In this document: piece by piece, positions 47,620-58,802 of the stretch | Layout: every line of letters begins with the position of its first letter | Numbering within the stretch: position 1 is the first letter of the stretch | Source of the DNA: Mycolicibacterium litorale | Lineage (GTDB): Bacteria > Actinomycetota > Actinomycetes > Mycobacteriales > Mycobacteriaceae | Length of the DNA: 64,000 nucleotides | Direction of reading: 5' to 3' | Assembly (NCBI GenBank): GCA_002007745.1 | Contig: CP019882.1 | Location: forward strand, 1,984,001 to 2,048,000 | Notes under the pieces: model-generated | What the model saw: only the letters and a program-made list of their open reading frames with translations | Database searches by the model: none | What the model was told of the DNA's origin: nothing | Position numbers and translations under genes: made by a program

Positions 47620-48776
47620 GGGGTTCTCCGTTCGTTCTGGTCGCGCAGTGCGACGTCGAGGGCATCGGGGGACAGATCGTTGGCCAGCGCGCCGAGTACC
47701 AGGTCCACCTGGCTTGGCGGGGCCAGGCTGCCGATCGGCTGGTCGTGGTCGAGGTTGGTGGGGAAGGGGTAGCCGTCGGCGGTGGCCACCACGGCGTTGA
47801 GCAGTTCCGCCGGGGAGCGGCCGGCCGCTTTCATCGCCCGCAGCGCCGGGTAGACGGCGCGCACCATCGCGGTGTGGTCGAGAGCTTCCATCGCCCGGCC
47901 GAACGGCGACGACACCTGCAGCAGGTTGGCCATCCGCCGGATCTCGGCCGAGGTGTTGGCTCCCGCGCCGTGATACAGCGCCGGGTTGAAGAACAGCGCG
48001 TCGCCCTTATCCAGGGGGATCTGCACGTGGTGGCCGGCGAAGTAGTCGATGAAGTCGGGACGGTTGAACGCCAGGTAGCCGCCCTCGACCAGCTGCGAAT
48101 AGGGCAGCAGCATGGTCGGTCCGCTCTGCACCGGCATATCGGTGTGCGCGACCGCCCCCTGCAGTGTCAGGGTCGGGGACAGCCGGTGAACGTGGGCGGG
48201 ATAGTCGGTGAGCTGGCCCGGCGCGACGAATCCGAGGTGGTAGTCGCGGTGCGGAACCTGGGCCGCGCCACCGGGATTGACCACGTTCACCTGTGCGGTG
48301 ACCTGATACCGCGGGCCGAGCCAGGCCTGGCAGATCAGTGCCAGCGCGTCGTTGGCGTAGTAGTCGGCGTACACCTCGGGGGCCTGCAGGGCCAGTTTCT
48401 GCGCGGCATTCCAGATTCGGTCGTTGGCGCCGGCGGCGCCGAAATGGTCACCTGCCGCGGCGCCCGACCGGCGCTGGGCGGCGATGAGGGCGTCGAAGGC
48501 GCCGCTGGCCGCATCGACGACGGCGGCCTCGAACGCACCGGTGAAGACCACGACGCCGGGTCCGTCGGTGAGGGCTGCGATGAGCTCGCCCTGTAACCGC
48601 CGACGGTCGGCACCGGCCAGATCGGCGCCGCGATAGACCAGGACGTTGTCGCGGACCTCGGCGGCGTGCGGGTAGCGGCGCAGGTCGGTGTCTCGCTCAG
48701 CCACGCTGCGCAGCTCGGCGAGGTCGAGAGCCGATTCGTCCAACCAGGGTGATGCCGGTGCGTGGACTTCCGTCAT
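47616..48776 (-). CDS. Phytanoyl-CoA dioxygenase (PhyH)-family protein
   Basis: 386 residues, Fe(II)/2-oxoglutarate-dependent dioxygenase fold. The iron triad fits H176-R-D178 and H269 (Y-H-G-A-G), with R280 as the 2-oxoglutarate-binding arginine. It is the first gene of the operon with two Gfo/Idh/MocA dehydrogenases and an IolE-like enzyme. A reasonable hypothesis is oxidative demethylation or hydroxylation of a modified inositol such as pinitol. In the present arrangement a lacI-derived 13-codon reading frame ends four bases before its ATG. Confidence 0.85.
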   Translation of the reverse strand: MTEVHAPASPWLDESALDLAELRSVAERDTDLRRYPHAAEVRDNVLVYRGADLAGADRRRLQGELIAALTDGPGVVVFTGAFEAAVVDAASGAFDALIAAQRRSGAAAGDHFGAAGANDRIWNAAQKLALQAPEVYADYYANDALALICQAWLGPRYQVTAQVNVVNPGGAAQVPHRDYHLGFVAPGQLTDYPAHVHRLSPTLTLQGAVAHTDMPVQSGPTMLLPYSQLVEGGYLAFNRPDFIDYFAGHHVQIPLDKGDALFFNPALYHGAGANTSAEIRRMANLLQVSSPFGRAMEALDHTAMVRAVYPALRAMKAAGRSPAELLNAVVATADGYPFPTNLDHDQPIGSLAPPSQVDLVLGALANDLSPDALDVALRDQNERRTP

Positions 48777-48783
48777 GGGCTCA

Positions 48784-48899
48784 CTGCTGGGCGATTTCGC
48801 GGACCTTGAATCGGTGCGCCATGCCCGGCGATCCTACCGTCGATTGATGGCTTTTTGATGGGTTATTGGTGTTGATTGCGGTCTGAGTCACAGCAAGAC
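48784..48899. other. Inverted segment carrying the 5' end of the LacI-type regulator
   Basis: On the minus strand, 48822 down to 48784 encodes M-A-H-R-F-K-V-R-E-I-A-Q-Q, helix 1 of a LacI-type DNA-binding domain, with AGGA about ten bases upstream, then TGA. On the plus strand, from 48900, the rest of that domain follows: S-G-L-S-E-A-T-V-D-R-V-L-N. Turning the 116-base segment round joins the two in frame into a canonical LacI helix-turn-helix. The segment ends share only a 5-base inverted repeat (TGCTG/CAGCA). In the present orientation the regulator's ribosome site, and presumably its promoter, point into the PhyH operon. Confidence 0.75.
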
Positions 48900-49864
48900 T
48901 CGGGGCTGTCCGAGGCAACCGTCGACCGGGTGCTCAACGAGCGCCCGGGGGTTCGGGAAGCCACCCGCGCCGAAGTGCTGCAGGCGATCGACGACCTGGA
49001 CAAGCAGCGGGCGCAGCTGCGGCTCAACGGCCGCCGGTACCTCATCGATGTCGTGATGCAGACCCCGCGCCGGTTCTCCGATGCCTTTCGCACCGCGGTC
49101 GAGGCCGAATTGTCCGCGTTCGCGCCGGCGATGTTGCGTGCGCGGTTCCACCTGTGGGAGTCCGGATCCACCGAGCAGATGGTGGAAACCCTGGCGCGCA
49201 TCCGCGGCAGCCACGGACTGGTGTTGAAGGCGCAGGACGAGCCCGAGGTGGCCGAGGCAGTCGACCGGCTGGTGGACGCGGGCGTTCCCGTGGTGACCTA
49301 CACCACCGACATCCCGGCCAGCGCCCGGTGCGGGTATGTCGGCATCGACAACCACGGGGCCGGTGTCACCGCCGCGTACCTGATGGATCAATGGCTGGGC
49401 GACTCGCCGGCCGATGTCCTGATCACGCTGAGCCGCAATGTGTTCCGAGGTGAAGCCGAGCGCGAGGTCGGTTTCCGATCGGCGCTGCGCAGGTCCGGTC
49501 GCGGCATCGTCGAAGTCAGCGGCAGCGACGGTATCGACGCCACCAACGAACGCCTGGTCCTCGACGCGCTGCAGCGACATCCCACAGTGGCGGCGGTGTA
49601 TTCCGTGGGCGGGGCAACACGGCCACGGTGGCCGCGTTCGACACGGTGGGTCGGGAGTGCCGGGTCTTTCTTGCCCACGACCTCGACCAGGACAACCGGC
49701 GACTGCTCCGCGAGGGGCGCATATCCGCGGTGCTGCACAATGATCTGCGGGCCGACGCCCGGCTGGCGATGCGGCTGATCCTGGCCGAACACCGGGCGTT
49801 GCCGGCAGAGCCGGCCCGGCCCGTGCCGATCCAGGTGATCACGCCGTATAACCTGCCGGCCTGA
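48900..49864 (+). pseudogene. LacI-type regulator body: 5' end inverted away, plus a frameshift
   Basis: Residues after helix 1 of the DNA-binding domain, the hinge (E-A-T-R-A-E-V-L-Q-A-I) and a periplasmic-binding-like effector domain running to P-Y-N-L-P-A. An in-frame TGA at 48873 and a lone TTG at 48876 are all that precede it. The frame also breaks at a four-G run (49611-49614): V-Y-S-V-G-G then needs one extra base to continue G-N-T-A-T-V-A-A-F-D. As read, no functional regulator can be made. It should control the neighbouring PhyH operon and the kinase when intact. Confidence 0.8.
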
Positions 49865-49956
49865 GCACGGCGAGTCGTTGATCGGAAGAAATCGCGACTA
49901 ACATCTGGCGCCGACGGCGACGACGGATGCGCCGACGTTGATGAGGAGACCGATCG

Positions 49957-50798
49957 GTGCCACCGCAGCGCGAGCTCGTCCCGGGCGTGACCGTGCTGGG
50001 CAATCTGGCCATCGACGTGATCAACGGTGGTGAGATGAGTCCCGGCGGTTGTGCCTCGTTCGCCGGGGTGGCGCTCGAAGCGGCCGGTGTCCCGGGCGGA
50101 ATCGTCGCACTGGCGGGCGCGGAGAACCGGTCGCTGTTCGACCCCTTGCTCGAGCGGTTCGGTTCGATGATCCGGATCCTGTCGGCCGATCGGACCAGCT
50201 CGTTCCGGCTCGACTACTCCGACGTGGATCACCGCCAGATGTCGGTGGAGGCGATCGGCCCGGTGTGGGGCTCCGCCGAGATCGAGTGGGCCAATCCGAA
50301 GACGACCTGGGTGCACCTGGCGCCGCTGCTGCGCACCGACTTCCCGGCGTCGACACTGGCGTCGCTGGCCCGGCGCGGTCACCAGGTGGCCTACGACGGG
50401 CAGGGTCTGGTTCGCGCCGATCGGCTCGGACCGCTGGTGGTCGACCGGCACTACCCGGCCGAACTGCTCGCCGACATCAGCATCCTCAAGCTCGCCGAGG
50501 ACGAAGCGGTGATCGTCGCCGACGGACCCTTCGACGAGGCGACCGCCGCCGCGCTGGGGTGCCGGAGATCCTGGTCACCTACGGATCCGAGGGGTGTGAC
50601 ATCTATACCCGCGACTCCTGCGTGCGGGTACCGGCCGCTTGGCGGGTCGAGGGCGTGCAGACCACCGGCGCGGGGGACATGTTCACCACCTGTTACGTCG
50701 CCAATCGGGCGGCGGGGGCCGATCCGCGCGCGGCCGCCAAGGAGGCCAGTGAGCTGGTCGCGACCGAACTCGAGAAACGGCTGCCGACGCGCCGCTGA
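49957..50798 (+). pseudogene. PfkB-family sugar kinase, frameshifted
   Basis: PfkB/ribokinase fold, about 280 residues when repaired: G-N-L-A-I-D-V-I-N at the N-terminus, S-P-G-G-C-A-S-F-A, and the C-terminal T-T-G-A-G-D-M-F anion-hole motif with the catalytic aspartate. GTG at 49957 has GAGGAG upstream. The frame breaks at a four-G run (50556-50559): A-A-A-L-G then one missing base before V-P-E-I-L-V-T-Y-G. It follows the LacI gene and probably phosphorylates an intermediate of the second cyclitol pathway, in the way IolC does for the main one. Confidence 0.8.
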
Positions 50799-51080
50799 CC
50801 CACTGCTACCGGCGGGTAGTGAAAATCTTAGAGAACGCGGTTCTCCTGAAGTGACGAACGCCACACTTTTGTCTCAATCCGTCTTTGATCATGGCTGTGA
50901 GCTGTGAGTTCTGCGCCAGGTAAACGGCGTGTCACACGCGAGCCGCGGTATAGCTTGCCTAAGAAAGTGCAATAATCGGTACTGCGAGTGACAGCAACTC
51001 CGGGTCTGTCGGTTTCGTTGGCGCGTCCGCCGGACTGCGACGCGGGATTCGCCCCGGGGGACAGGACGAAAGGCGGGCAC

Positions 51081-53027
51081 GTGGGTCCGAACGGCAACGG
51101 AGCTACGGGGAACCGGGAGAAGCTGGAAAAGGTCGTCATCCGGTTCGCCGGCGACTCCGGCGACGGTATGCAGCTGACCGGTGACCGGTTCACCTCGGAG
51201 GCAGCCCTTTTCGGCAATGACCTTGCGACCCAACCGAATTACCCCGCCGAGATCCGCGCACCCCAGGGCACGCTGCCTGGTGTCTCGTCATTCCAGATCC
51301 AGATCGCCGACTACGACATCCTTACCGCCGGCGACCGTCCCGACGTGCTGGTCGCGATGAACCCCGCGGCGCTGAAGGCCAACATCGGCGACCTGCCGCG
51401 CGGCGGTCTGGTGATCGCCAACTCCGACGAGTTCACCAAGCGCAACCTGGCCAAGGTCGGTTACGAGAACAACCCGCTGGAAAGCGGCGAGCTCTCCGAC
51501 TACGTCGTGCAGGCCGTGGCGATGACCACGCTGACTCTTGGTGCGGTCGAGGCGATCGGCGCGACCAAGAAGGACGGGCAGCGCGCCAAGAACATGTTCG
51601 CCCTCGGCCTGCTGTCGTGGATGTACGGCCGGCCGATCGAGACCAGCGAGACGTTCATCCGGGAGAAGTTCGCCCGCAAACCCGATGTCGCCGAGGCCAA
51701 CGTGCTGGCGCTCAAGGCTGGCTGGAACTACGGCGAGACCACCGAGGCATTTGGCACCACCTACGAGATCGCCCCGGCCAAGCTCGCCCCGGGCGAGTAC
51801 CGGCAGATCTCCGGTAACACCGCCCTGGCCTACGGCGTGATCGCCGCCGGCCAGCTCGCCGACACCCAGGTGGTGCTCGGCACCTACCCGATCACCCCGG
51901 CGTCGGACATCCTGCACGAACTGTCCAAGCACAAGAACTTCAACATCCTGACCTTCCAGGCCGAGGACGAGATCGCCGGCGTCGGCGCGGCGATCGGTGC
52001 GTCCTACGGCGGCGCGCTCGGTGTGACCAGCACGTCGGGCCCCGGCATCTCGCTGAAGTCCGAGGCCATCGGCCTGGCCATGATGGCCGAGCTGCCGCTG
52101 CTGGTGATCGACGTGCAGCGCGGCGGACCGTCGACCGGCCTGCCGACCAAGACCGAGCAGGCAGATCTGCTGCAGGTGATGTTCGGCCGCAACGGCGAGT
52201 CGCCGGTGGCCGTGCTGGCCGCCAGCTCACCGTCGGACTGCTTCGAGGTAGCCATCGAGGCCGCCCGCATCGCGCTGACCTACCGGACGCCGGTGATCCT
52301 GCTGTCCGACGGCGCGATCGCGAACGGCTCGGAGCCGTGGCGAATTCCGGACATCGACTCGTTCGAGCCGATCGAGCCCAACTTCGCCAAGGCCGGCGAG
52401 GCGTTTGCGCCCTACGCCCGCGACCCCGAGACGCTGGCCCGCCAGTTCGCGGTGCCGGGCACGCCCGGGCTCGAACATCGGATCGGCGGCCTGGAATCGG
52501 CCAACGGCTCGGGCAACATCTCCTACGAGCCGGCCAACCACGATCTCATGGTCCGGTTGCGGCAGGCCAAGATCGCCGGCATCACCGTGCCCGACGTCCA
52601 GGTCGACGACCCGACCGGTGACGCCGAGCTGCTCATCCTGGGCTGGGGAAGCTCGTTCGGGCCGATCGGCGAAGCCTGCCGGCGGGCGCGGCGCCGCGGC
52701 ATCAAGGTCGCCCAGGCGCACCTGCGCCATCTCAACCCGATGCCGGCCAACCTCGGCGAGGTACTGCGCAAGTACCCGAAGGTTGTGGTTCCGGAGATGA
52801 ATCTCGGCCAGCTGGCGCTGCTGCTGCGCGGCACGTACCTGGTCGACGTCCAATCGGTGACCAAGGTGGAAGGCATGGCGTTCCTCGCCGATGAGTTGGA
52901 GGGCATCATCGATGCCGCACTCGACGGGACGCTGGCTGAAAAGGAAAGCGACAAAGCGAAATTCGCCAGACTTGCGGCAGCTACCGTGAGTACTGGCACA
53001 GATGTTGGCGCGGGAGTGAACGCATGA
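51081..53027 (+). CDS. korA: 2-oxoacid:ferredoxin oxidoreductase alpha subunit
   Basis: 648 residues from GTG 51081, similar in size to M. tuberculosis KorA (Rv2455c). The N-terminal gamma-type domain has F-A-G-D-S-G-D-G-M-Q-L-T-G and the alpha domain follows from about residue 230 (Y-P-I-T-P-A-S-D-I-L). With KorB it makes succinyl-CoA from 2-oxoglutarate using ferredoxin, an oxygen-tolerant TCA-cycle route in mycobacteria. A longer in-frame GTG at 50988 is possible but its residues look uncoded. The 282 bases upstream hold its promoter; I saw no gene there. Confidence 0.94.
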   Translation: MGPNGNGATGNREKLEKVVIRFAGDSGDGMQLTGDRFTSEAALFGNDLATQPNYPAEIRAPQGTLPGVSSFQIQIADYDILTAGDRPDVLVAMNPAALKANIGDLPRGGLVIANSDEFTKRNLAKVGYENNPLESGELSDYVVQAVAMTTLTLGAVEAIGATKKDGQRAKNMFALGLLSWMYGRPIETSETFIREKFARKPDVAEANVLALKAGWNYGETTEAFGTTYEIAPAKLAPGEYRQISGNTALAYGVIAAGQLADTQVVLGTYPITPASDILHELSKHKNFNILTFQAEDEIAGVGAAIGASYGGALGVTSTSGPGISLKSEAIGLAMMAELPLLVIDVQRGGPSTGLPTKTEQADLLQVMFGRNGESPVAVLAASSPSDCFEVAIEAARIALTYRTPVILLSDGAIANGSEPWRIPDIDSFEPIEPNFAKAGEAFAPYARDPETLARQFAVPGTPGLEHRIGGLESANGSGNISYEPANHDLMVRLRQAKIAGITVPDVQVDDPTGDAELLILGWGSSFGPIGEACRRARRRGIKVAQAHLRHLNPMPANLGEVLRKYPKVVVPEMNLGQLALLLRGTYLVDVQSVTKVEGMAFLADELEGIIDAALDGTLAEKESDKAKFARLAAATVSTGTDVGAGVNA

Positions 53028-54100
53028 CTGACCTGATCGGCTCGGACCTGCTGGCACCGGGTGTGTCCAAGACGGCGTGGGTGCCGACCACCGACGAGCC
53101 GCAGAAGGCCAAGGACTTCACCAGCGACCAGGAGGTGCGCTGGTGCCCCGGGTGCGGTGACTACGTCATCCTCAACACGATCCGCAACTTCCTGCCCGAG
53201 CTGGGCTTGCGCCGGGAGAACATCGCGTTCGTCAGCGGTATCGGGTGCTCCAGTCGCTTCCCGTACTACCTGGAGACCTACGGCTTCCACTCGATCCACG
53301 GCCGCGCCCCGACCATCGCCACCGGGCTGGCGCTGGCCCGCCCGGACCTGTCGGTGTGGGTGGTCACCGGAGACGGTGATGCCCTTTCGATCGGTGGCAA
53401 CCACCTGATCCACGCGTTGCGCCGCAACGTCAACATCACGATCCTGCTGTTCAACAACCGGATCTACGGCCTGACCAAGGGGCAGTACTCGCCGACCTCC
53501 GAGGTCGGCAAGATCACCAAGTCCACCCCGATGGGGTCGCTGGACCACCCGTTCAACCCGGTATCGCTGGCGCTGGGCGCCGAGGCGACCTTCGTCGGCC
53601 GGGCGCTGGACTCCGACCGCAAGGGTCTGTCCGAGGTGCTCAGGGCCGCCGCTGCGCACCGCGGCGCCGCCCTGGTCGAGATCATGCAGGACTGCCCGAT
53701 CTTCAACGACGGCTCCTTCGACCTGCTCCGCAAGGAAGGTGCCGAGGAGCGGATCATCAACGTCCGGCAGGGTGAACCGGTGACCTTCGGCGCCAACGGC
53801 GAGTACTGCGTGGTGAAGACCGGGTTCGGCCTGGATGTCGCGAAGACGGCCGATGTGGCGGCCAGTGACATCGTGATCCACGACGCGACCATCGCCGATT
53901 CCGCCTACGCCTTCGCCCTGTCGCGGTTGAGTGACCAGAACCTGGAGCACACCGTGATGGGCGTCTTCCGTCAGGTCGAGCGCCCGACCTATGACGACGC
54001 CGCCCGCGAGCAGGTGCGCCTGGCCCGGGAGGCGACTCCGCACGATCGGCATGCGCTGCAGTCGCTGCTTCGCGGTCGCGACACCTGGACCGTCGACTAG
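53024..54100 (+). CDS. korB: 2-oxoacid:ferredoxin oxidoreductase beta subunit
   Basis: 358 residues, the thiamine-diphosphate-binding partner. W-C-P-G-C-G-D-Y near residue 42 supplies cluster cysteines, I-G-C-S-S-R-F-P-Y follows, and the ThDP/Mg motif is G-D-G-D-A-L-S-I-G-G-N-H ... N-I-T. The ATG overlaps the korA stop codon by four bases (ATGA). mobA begins nine bases after its stop. Confidence 0.95.
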   Translation: MTDLIGSDLLAPGVSKTAWVPTTDEPQKAKDFTSDQEVRWCPGCGDYVILNTIRNFLPELGLRRENIAFVSGIGCSSRFPYYLETYGFHSIHGRAPTIATGLALARPDLSVWVVTGDGDALSIGGNHLIHALRRNVNITILLFNNRIYGLTKGQYSPTSEVGKITKSTPMGSLDHPFNPVSLALGAEATFVGRALDSDRKGLSEVLRAAAAHRGAALVEIMQDCPIFNDGSFDLLRKEGAEERIINVRQGEPVTFGANGEYCVVKTGFGLDVAKTADVAASDIVIHDATIADSAYAFALSRLSDQNLEHTVMGVFRQVERPTYDDAAREQVRLAREATPHDRHALQSLLRGRDTWTVD

Positions 54101-54103
54101 ATT
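54098..54103 (+). promoter_or_regulatory. -10 element of a likely leaderless mobA promoter
   Basis: TAGATT, whose first three bases are the korB stop codon, lies six bases before the mobA GTG. It would allow mobA to be expressed separately from korAB. Confidence 0.5.
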
Positions 54104-54109
54104 CGAGTC

Positions 54110-54685
54110 GTGAGCATCGCCCCGCTGGCCGCCATAGTGCTGGCTGGTGGGGCGTCGCGGCGGATGGGCCGCGACAAGGCCACCCTGCCGCACCCCGACG
54201 CGGGCACCTCGATGGTCGAATACACCGTCGGAGTGCTGCGATCGCGGTGTGACCCGGTCTTCGTGATCGCCGCCCCCGGGCAAGCCCTGCCGGCGCTGCA
54301 GGCCGAGGTGCTGCGGGACGAAGTCCGGGGGGTCGGACCACTGCTGGCCACCGGCCGCGGGTTGCGGGCCGCTGCGGCAGCGGGCAGGCCGCGGGCCTTC
54401 GTCAGCGCGGTCGACATGCCCTTCCTGTCTGCCGACCTGATCGAGGAGTTGGCCGCTCACGAGGGTGCCGACGTCGTTCTGCCCTGGGACGGCCGCGACC
54501 ACTACCTGGCCGGCATCTACCGGACCGACCTCGCCGACCACATCGATGCCCTCGTCGCCGCCGGTGAGCGCAGTATGCGGGCCCTGACGCAGACCGTCCT
54601 CACCCAGCGAGTCGTCTTGCCGCCGACGCCGGCCCTGGCAAATGTCAATTCGCCTGACGACCTCCAGCAGCAAACATCGCTTTGA
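54110..54685 (+). CDS. mobA: Molybdenum cofactor guanylyltransferase
   Basis: 191 residues. N-terminal nucleotidyltransferase motif [13 protein letters not shown], then D-M-P-F-L in the metal-binding loop. It links GMP to molybdopterin to give MGD, needed by the FdhF-type enzyme at 24 kb. Position after korB matches Rv2453c. GTG start with a TAGATT element six bases upstream suggests a leaderless message. Confidence 0.92.
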   Translation: MSIAPLAAIVLAGGASRRMGRDKATLPHPDAGTSMVEYTVGVLRSRCDPVFVIAAPGQALPALQAEVLRDEVRGVGPLLATGRGLRAAAAAGRPRAFVSAVDMPFLSADLIEELAAHEGADVVLPWDGRDHYLAGIYRTDLADHIDALVAAGERSMRALTQTVLTQRVVLPPTPALANVNSPDDLQQQTSL

Positions 54686-55966
<1,281 letters not shown>

Positions 55967-55976
55967 CGCATCGTCT

Positions 55977-56635
<659 letters not shown>

Positions 56636-56649
56636 CACCTGCTGACAGG

Positions 56650-56676
56650 CGCCCCGCGGCTCAGGCCGACGGGGCG
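56650..56676. terminator. Hairpin between convergent rpf and monooxygenase genes
   Basis: CGCCCCG and CGGGGCG form a 7-base stem with a 13-base loop overlapping the end of the monooxygenase gene; probable bidirectional terminator. Confidence 0.45.
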
Positions 56677-57827
56677 TCGTCGCGAGTCGGCAGCCGAAAC
56701 GCGGACCTGGACGCGATCGAGGCCAGGTGGCGGGTGACCACTACCTCCGGCAGCAACACCGTCGCGCGGGTGGCCAGTGCACTGAGGAGGACGGGTCGGA
56801 GATTGACCACTCGTCCGATCAGACGGGATTCCCGGACGATGGCCGCGACCCGCCGGCGGCGGAAGGCCTGGTAGCCCCGGAACGCGTGCGGCAGGTCAGC
56901 GGTCAGGTCGAGGAACGCACCCAGCACCGCGGCGTCCTCGAGCGCCTGACACCCACCCTGGCCCAGGTGCGGACGCATGGGATGGGCCGCGTCGCCGACC
57001 AACGCCACCGACCCTTTCGACCAGCACCGGGCGGGGTCGCGATCGTAGAGGTCATTGCGCAGCACCTCGGCCGGCTCGGTGGCGGCCAGCATGGCGGGGA
57101 TGGGATCCGCCCAGGATGCCAGTGTGGTCTGCAGGTAGGCCAGCTCGCCGTGCGGTGCGCTGCCGGCCTCGACGGCGCGTTCACTGGCGAACCAGTAGGT
57201 GCGGTCGGTCCCCATGGGAACGTGGCCGACTTCTCGGCCCGGCCCCATGGTCTCGCCGGCCACATCGGGGTCGACGGCGATCTGGGCGACGCCGCGCCAG
57301 GCCGTGTACCCGGCGTAGCGGTGGCCGAGGGGGCCGTTGAGGTGGCGGGCGACTACTGACCGGGTGCCGTCGGCGCCGACCAGGGCATCGGTCTCCCGGA
57401 CCGTCGAGTCGGACAGCTCGAGTCGCACGCCGGTACGTGTTGTGCTCACCTGGCGCACGGCCGTCCCGTCGATCACCGTGCCGGGCGGTAGCGCCGCAGC
57501 CAGGATGTCGCGCAGTACGACCCGCTGTAGCACCACCAACGGTTCACCCAGCGCGGTGACGATCCGTTCCGGGGCCGGGCGGCGCAGCCAGGTGCCGTCC
57601 TTCCAGCGGATGGCGCCCGCGGCCACCCGGCCGCCCGCGCAGCGGACCTGATCGCCGAGGCCGAGGTGATCGAGCGCGGCCAGCGCGTTGGGCCAGATGC
57701 TGATGCCGGCGCCGGATGTGGTGTCGAGGCGCTCTTCGATCACCGTGACGGAATGTCCGCGCTGGGTGAGGGCGACGGCGGTGGCCAACCCGGCGATGCC
57801 CGCCCCGGCAACGGCGATCTCGGCCAT
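56661..57827 (-). CDS. FAD-dependent monooxygenase (class A flavoprotein)
   Basis: 388 residues. FAD-binding G-A-G-I-A-G near residue 8, V-E/I-E-E after strand 2, the D-G motif in V-G-A-D-G-T-R-S, and L-V-G-D-A-A-H-P-M-R-P for the ribityl contact. Similar enzymes hydroxylate aromatic acids with NAD(P)H and O2. ATG at 57827 starts M-A-E-I-A-V-A-G. Divergent from the hydrolase gene by 44 bases. Substrate unknown. Confidence 0.9.
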   Translation of the reverse strand: MAEIAVAGAGIAGLATAVALTQRGHSVTVIEERLDTTSGAGISIWPNALAALDHLGLGDQVRCAGGRVAAGAIRWKDGTWLRRPAPERIVTALGEPLVVLQRVVLRDILAAALPPGTVIDGTAVRQVSTTRTGVRLELSDSTVRETDALVGADGTRSVVARHLNGPLGHRYAGYTAWRGVAQIAVDPDVAGETMGPGREVGHVPMGTDRTYWFASERAVEAGSAPHGELAYLQTTLASWADPIPAMLAATEPAEVLRNDLYDRDPARCWSKGSVALVGDAAHPMRPHLGQGGCQALEDAAVLGAFLDLTADLPHAFRGYQAFRRRRVAAIVRESRLIGRVVNLRPVLLSALATRATVLLPEVVVTRHLASIASRSAFRLPTRDDAPSA

Positions 57828-57871
57828 CCGTCGACCATAGCCTCCGCCTAGGCTCGCACCGGGAGGCCGAT

Positions 57872-58777
57872 ATGTCTGCACCAGCGGAGTGGTTCGCCGG
57901 CTTCACCGGCGCGCATCATCGCGTCGGTGACATCACGCTCTACGCCCGCGTGGGTGGCCGCGCCGGCGCGCCGCCGCTGGTATTGCTGCACGGCTTTCCC
58001 CAGAACCACGCGATGTGGCATCGGGTGGCGCTGCAGCTGGCTCCGCATTTCCGGTTGGTTCTTCCCGACCTGCGGGGCTACGGCGGCTCCGACAAGCCAC
58101 CCGGCGACCCCGACCACGCCAATTACTCCAAGCGGTCGATGGCGGCCGACATCGCGGGCCTGATGCAGTCGCTCGGCCACGATCGCTACGGGGTGTGCGG
58201 GCACGACCGCGGCGGGCGAGTGGCTCACCGGCTGGCCCTCGATCACGGTGCCGCCGTCACGAGGTTGGCGGTCCTGGACATCGCACCCACGCTGGACATG
58301 TACAACGCAACGGACATGCGTTTCGCCACCGTGTACTACCACTGGTTCCACCTCATTCAGCCCAGCCCACTGCCGGAGACGATGATCGGCGGGGATCCGA
58401 TGTTCTACCTGCATTGGAAGCTGGGTGGCTGGGGTGCGCGCGGTCTGGGATACATCGAGCCGCCGGCGCTGGCGTCGTACGAACAGTCATTCGGTGGGCC
58501 GGATGCCATCCACGCGATGTGCGAGGACTACCGCGCGGCCGCCTCCATCGACCTCGAACACGACCGTGCCTCCCGAGCGGCAGGGGACAAGATCGGCTGC
58601 GACACCCTGGTGCTGTGGGGTGCGCGGGGAGTGGTCGAGGCATTGTTCGACCCGCTCGCGCTCTGGCAGGCGCAGTGCAGCGCAACGGTCAGCGGCCGAG
58701 CCCTCGACGGAGGCCACTACCTGGCTGAGGAATTACCCGCCGACACGGCCGCTGCGCTGCTGGAGTTCTTCGGCTGA
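57872..58777 (+). CDS. Alpha/beta-hydrolase, haloacetate dehalogenase-like
   Basis: 301 residues. H-G-F-P-Q-N-H for the oxyanion hole, nucleophile D112 in G-H-D-R-G-G, and H282 in D-G-G-H-Y. An aspartate nucleophile, D-L-R-G-Y-G-G-S-D and a Y-H-W-F segment resemble fluoroacetate dehalogenase and epoxide hydrolase relatives, not esterases. ATG at 57872 has GGGAGG upstream, with TAGGCT as possible -10. Function as a dehalogenase is by family only. Confidence 0.87.
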   Translation: MSAPAEWFAGFTGAHHRVGDITLYARVGGRAGAPPLVLLHGFPQNHAMWHRVALQLAPHFRLVLPDLRGYGGSDKPPGDPDHANYSKRSMAADIAGLMQSLGHDRYGVCGHDRGGRVAHRLALDHGAAVTRLAVLDIAPTLDMYNATDMRFATVYYHWFHLIQPSPLPETMIGGDPMFYLHWKLGGWGARGLGYIEPPALASYEQSFGGPDAIHAMCEDYRAAASIDLEHDRASRAAGDKIGCDTLVLWGARGVVEALFDPLALWQAQCSATVSGRALDGGHYLAEELPADTAAALLEFFG

Positions 58778-58802
58778 CCATCATCTGTGCTACCAACGGG
58801 TC

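Noticed and set aside
48784..48899. Invertible element with its own recombinase
   Set aside because: No recombinase gene is near and the flanking inverted repeat is only five bases, so a dedicated site-specific system is not supported by this window.
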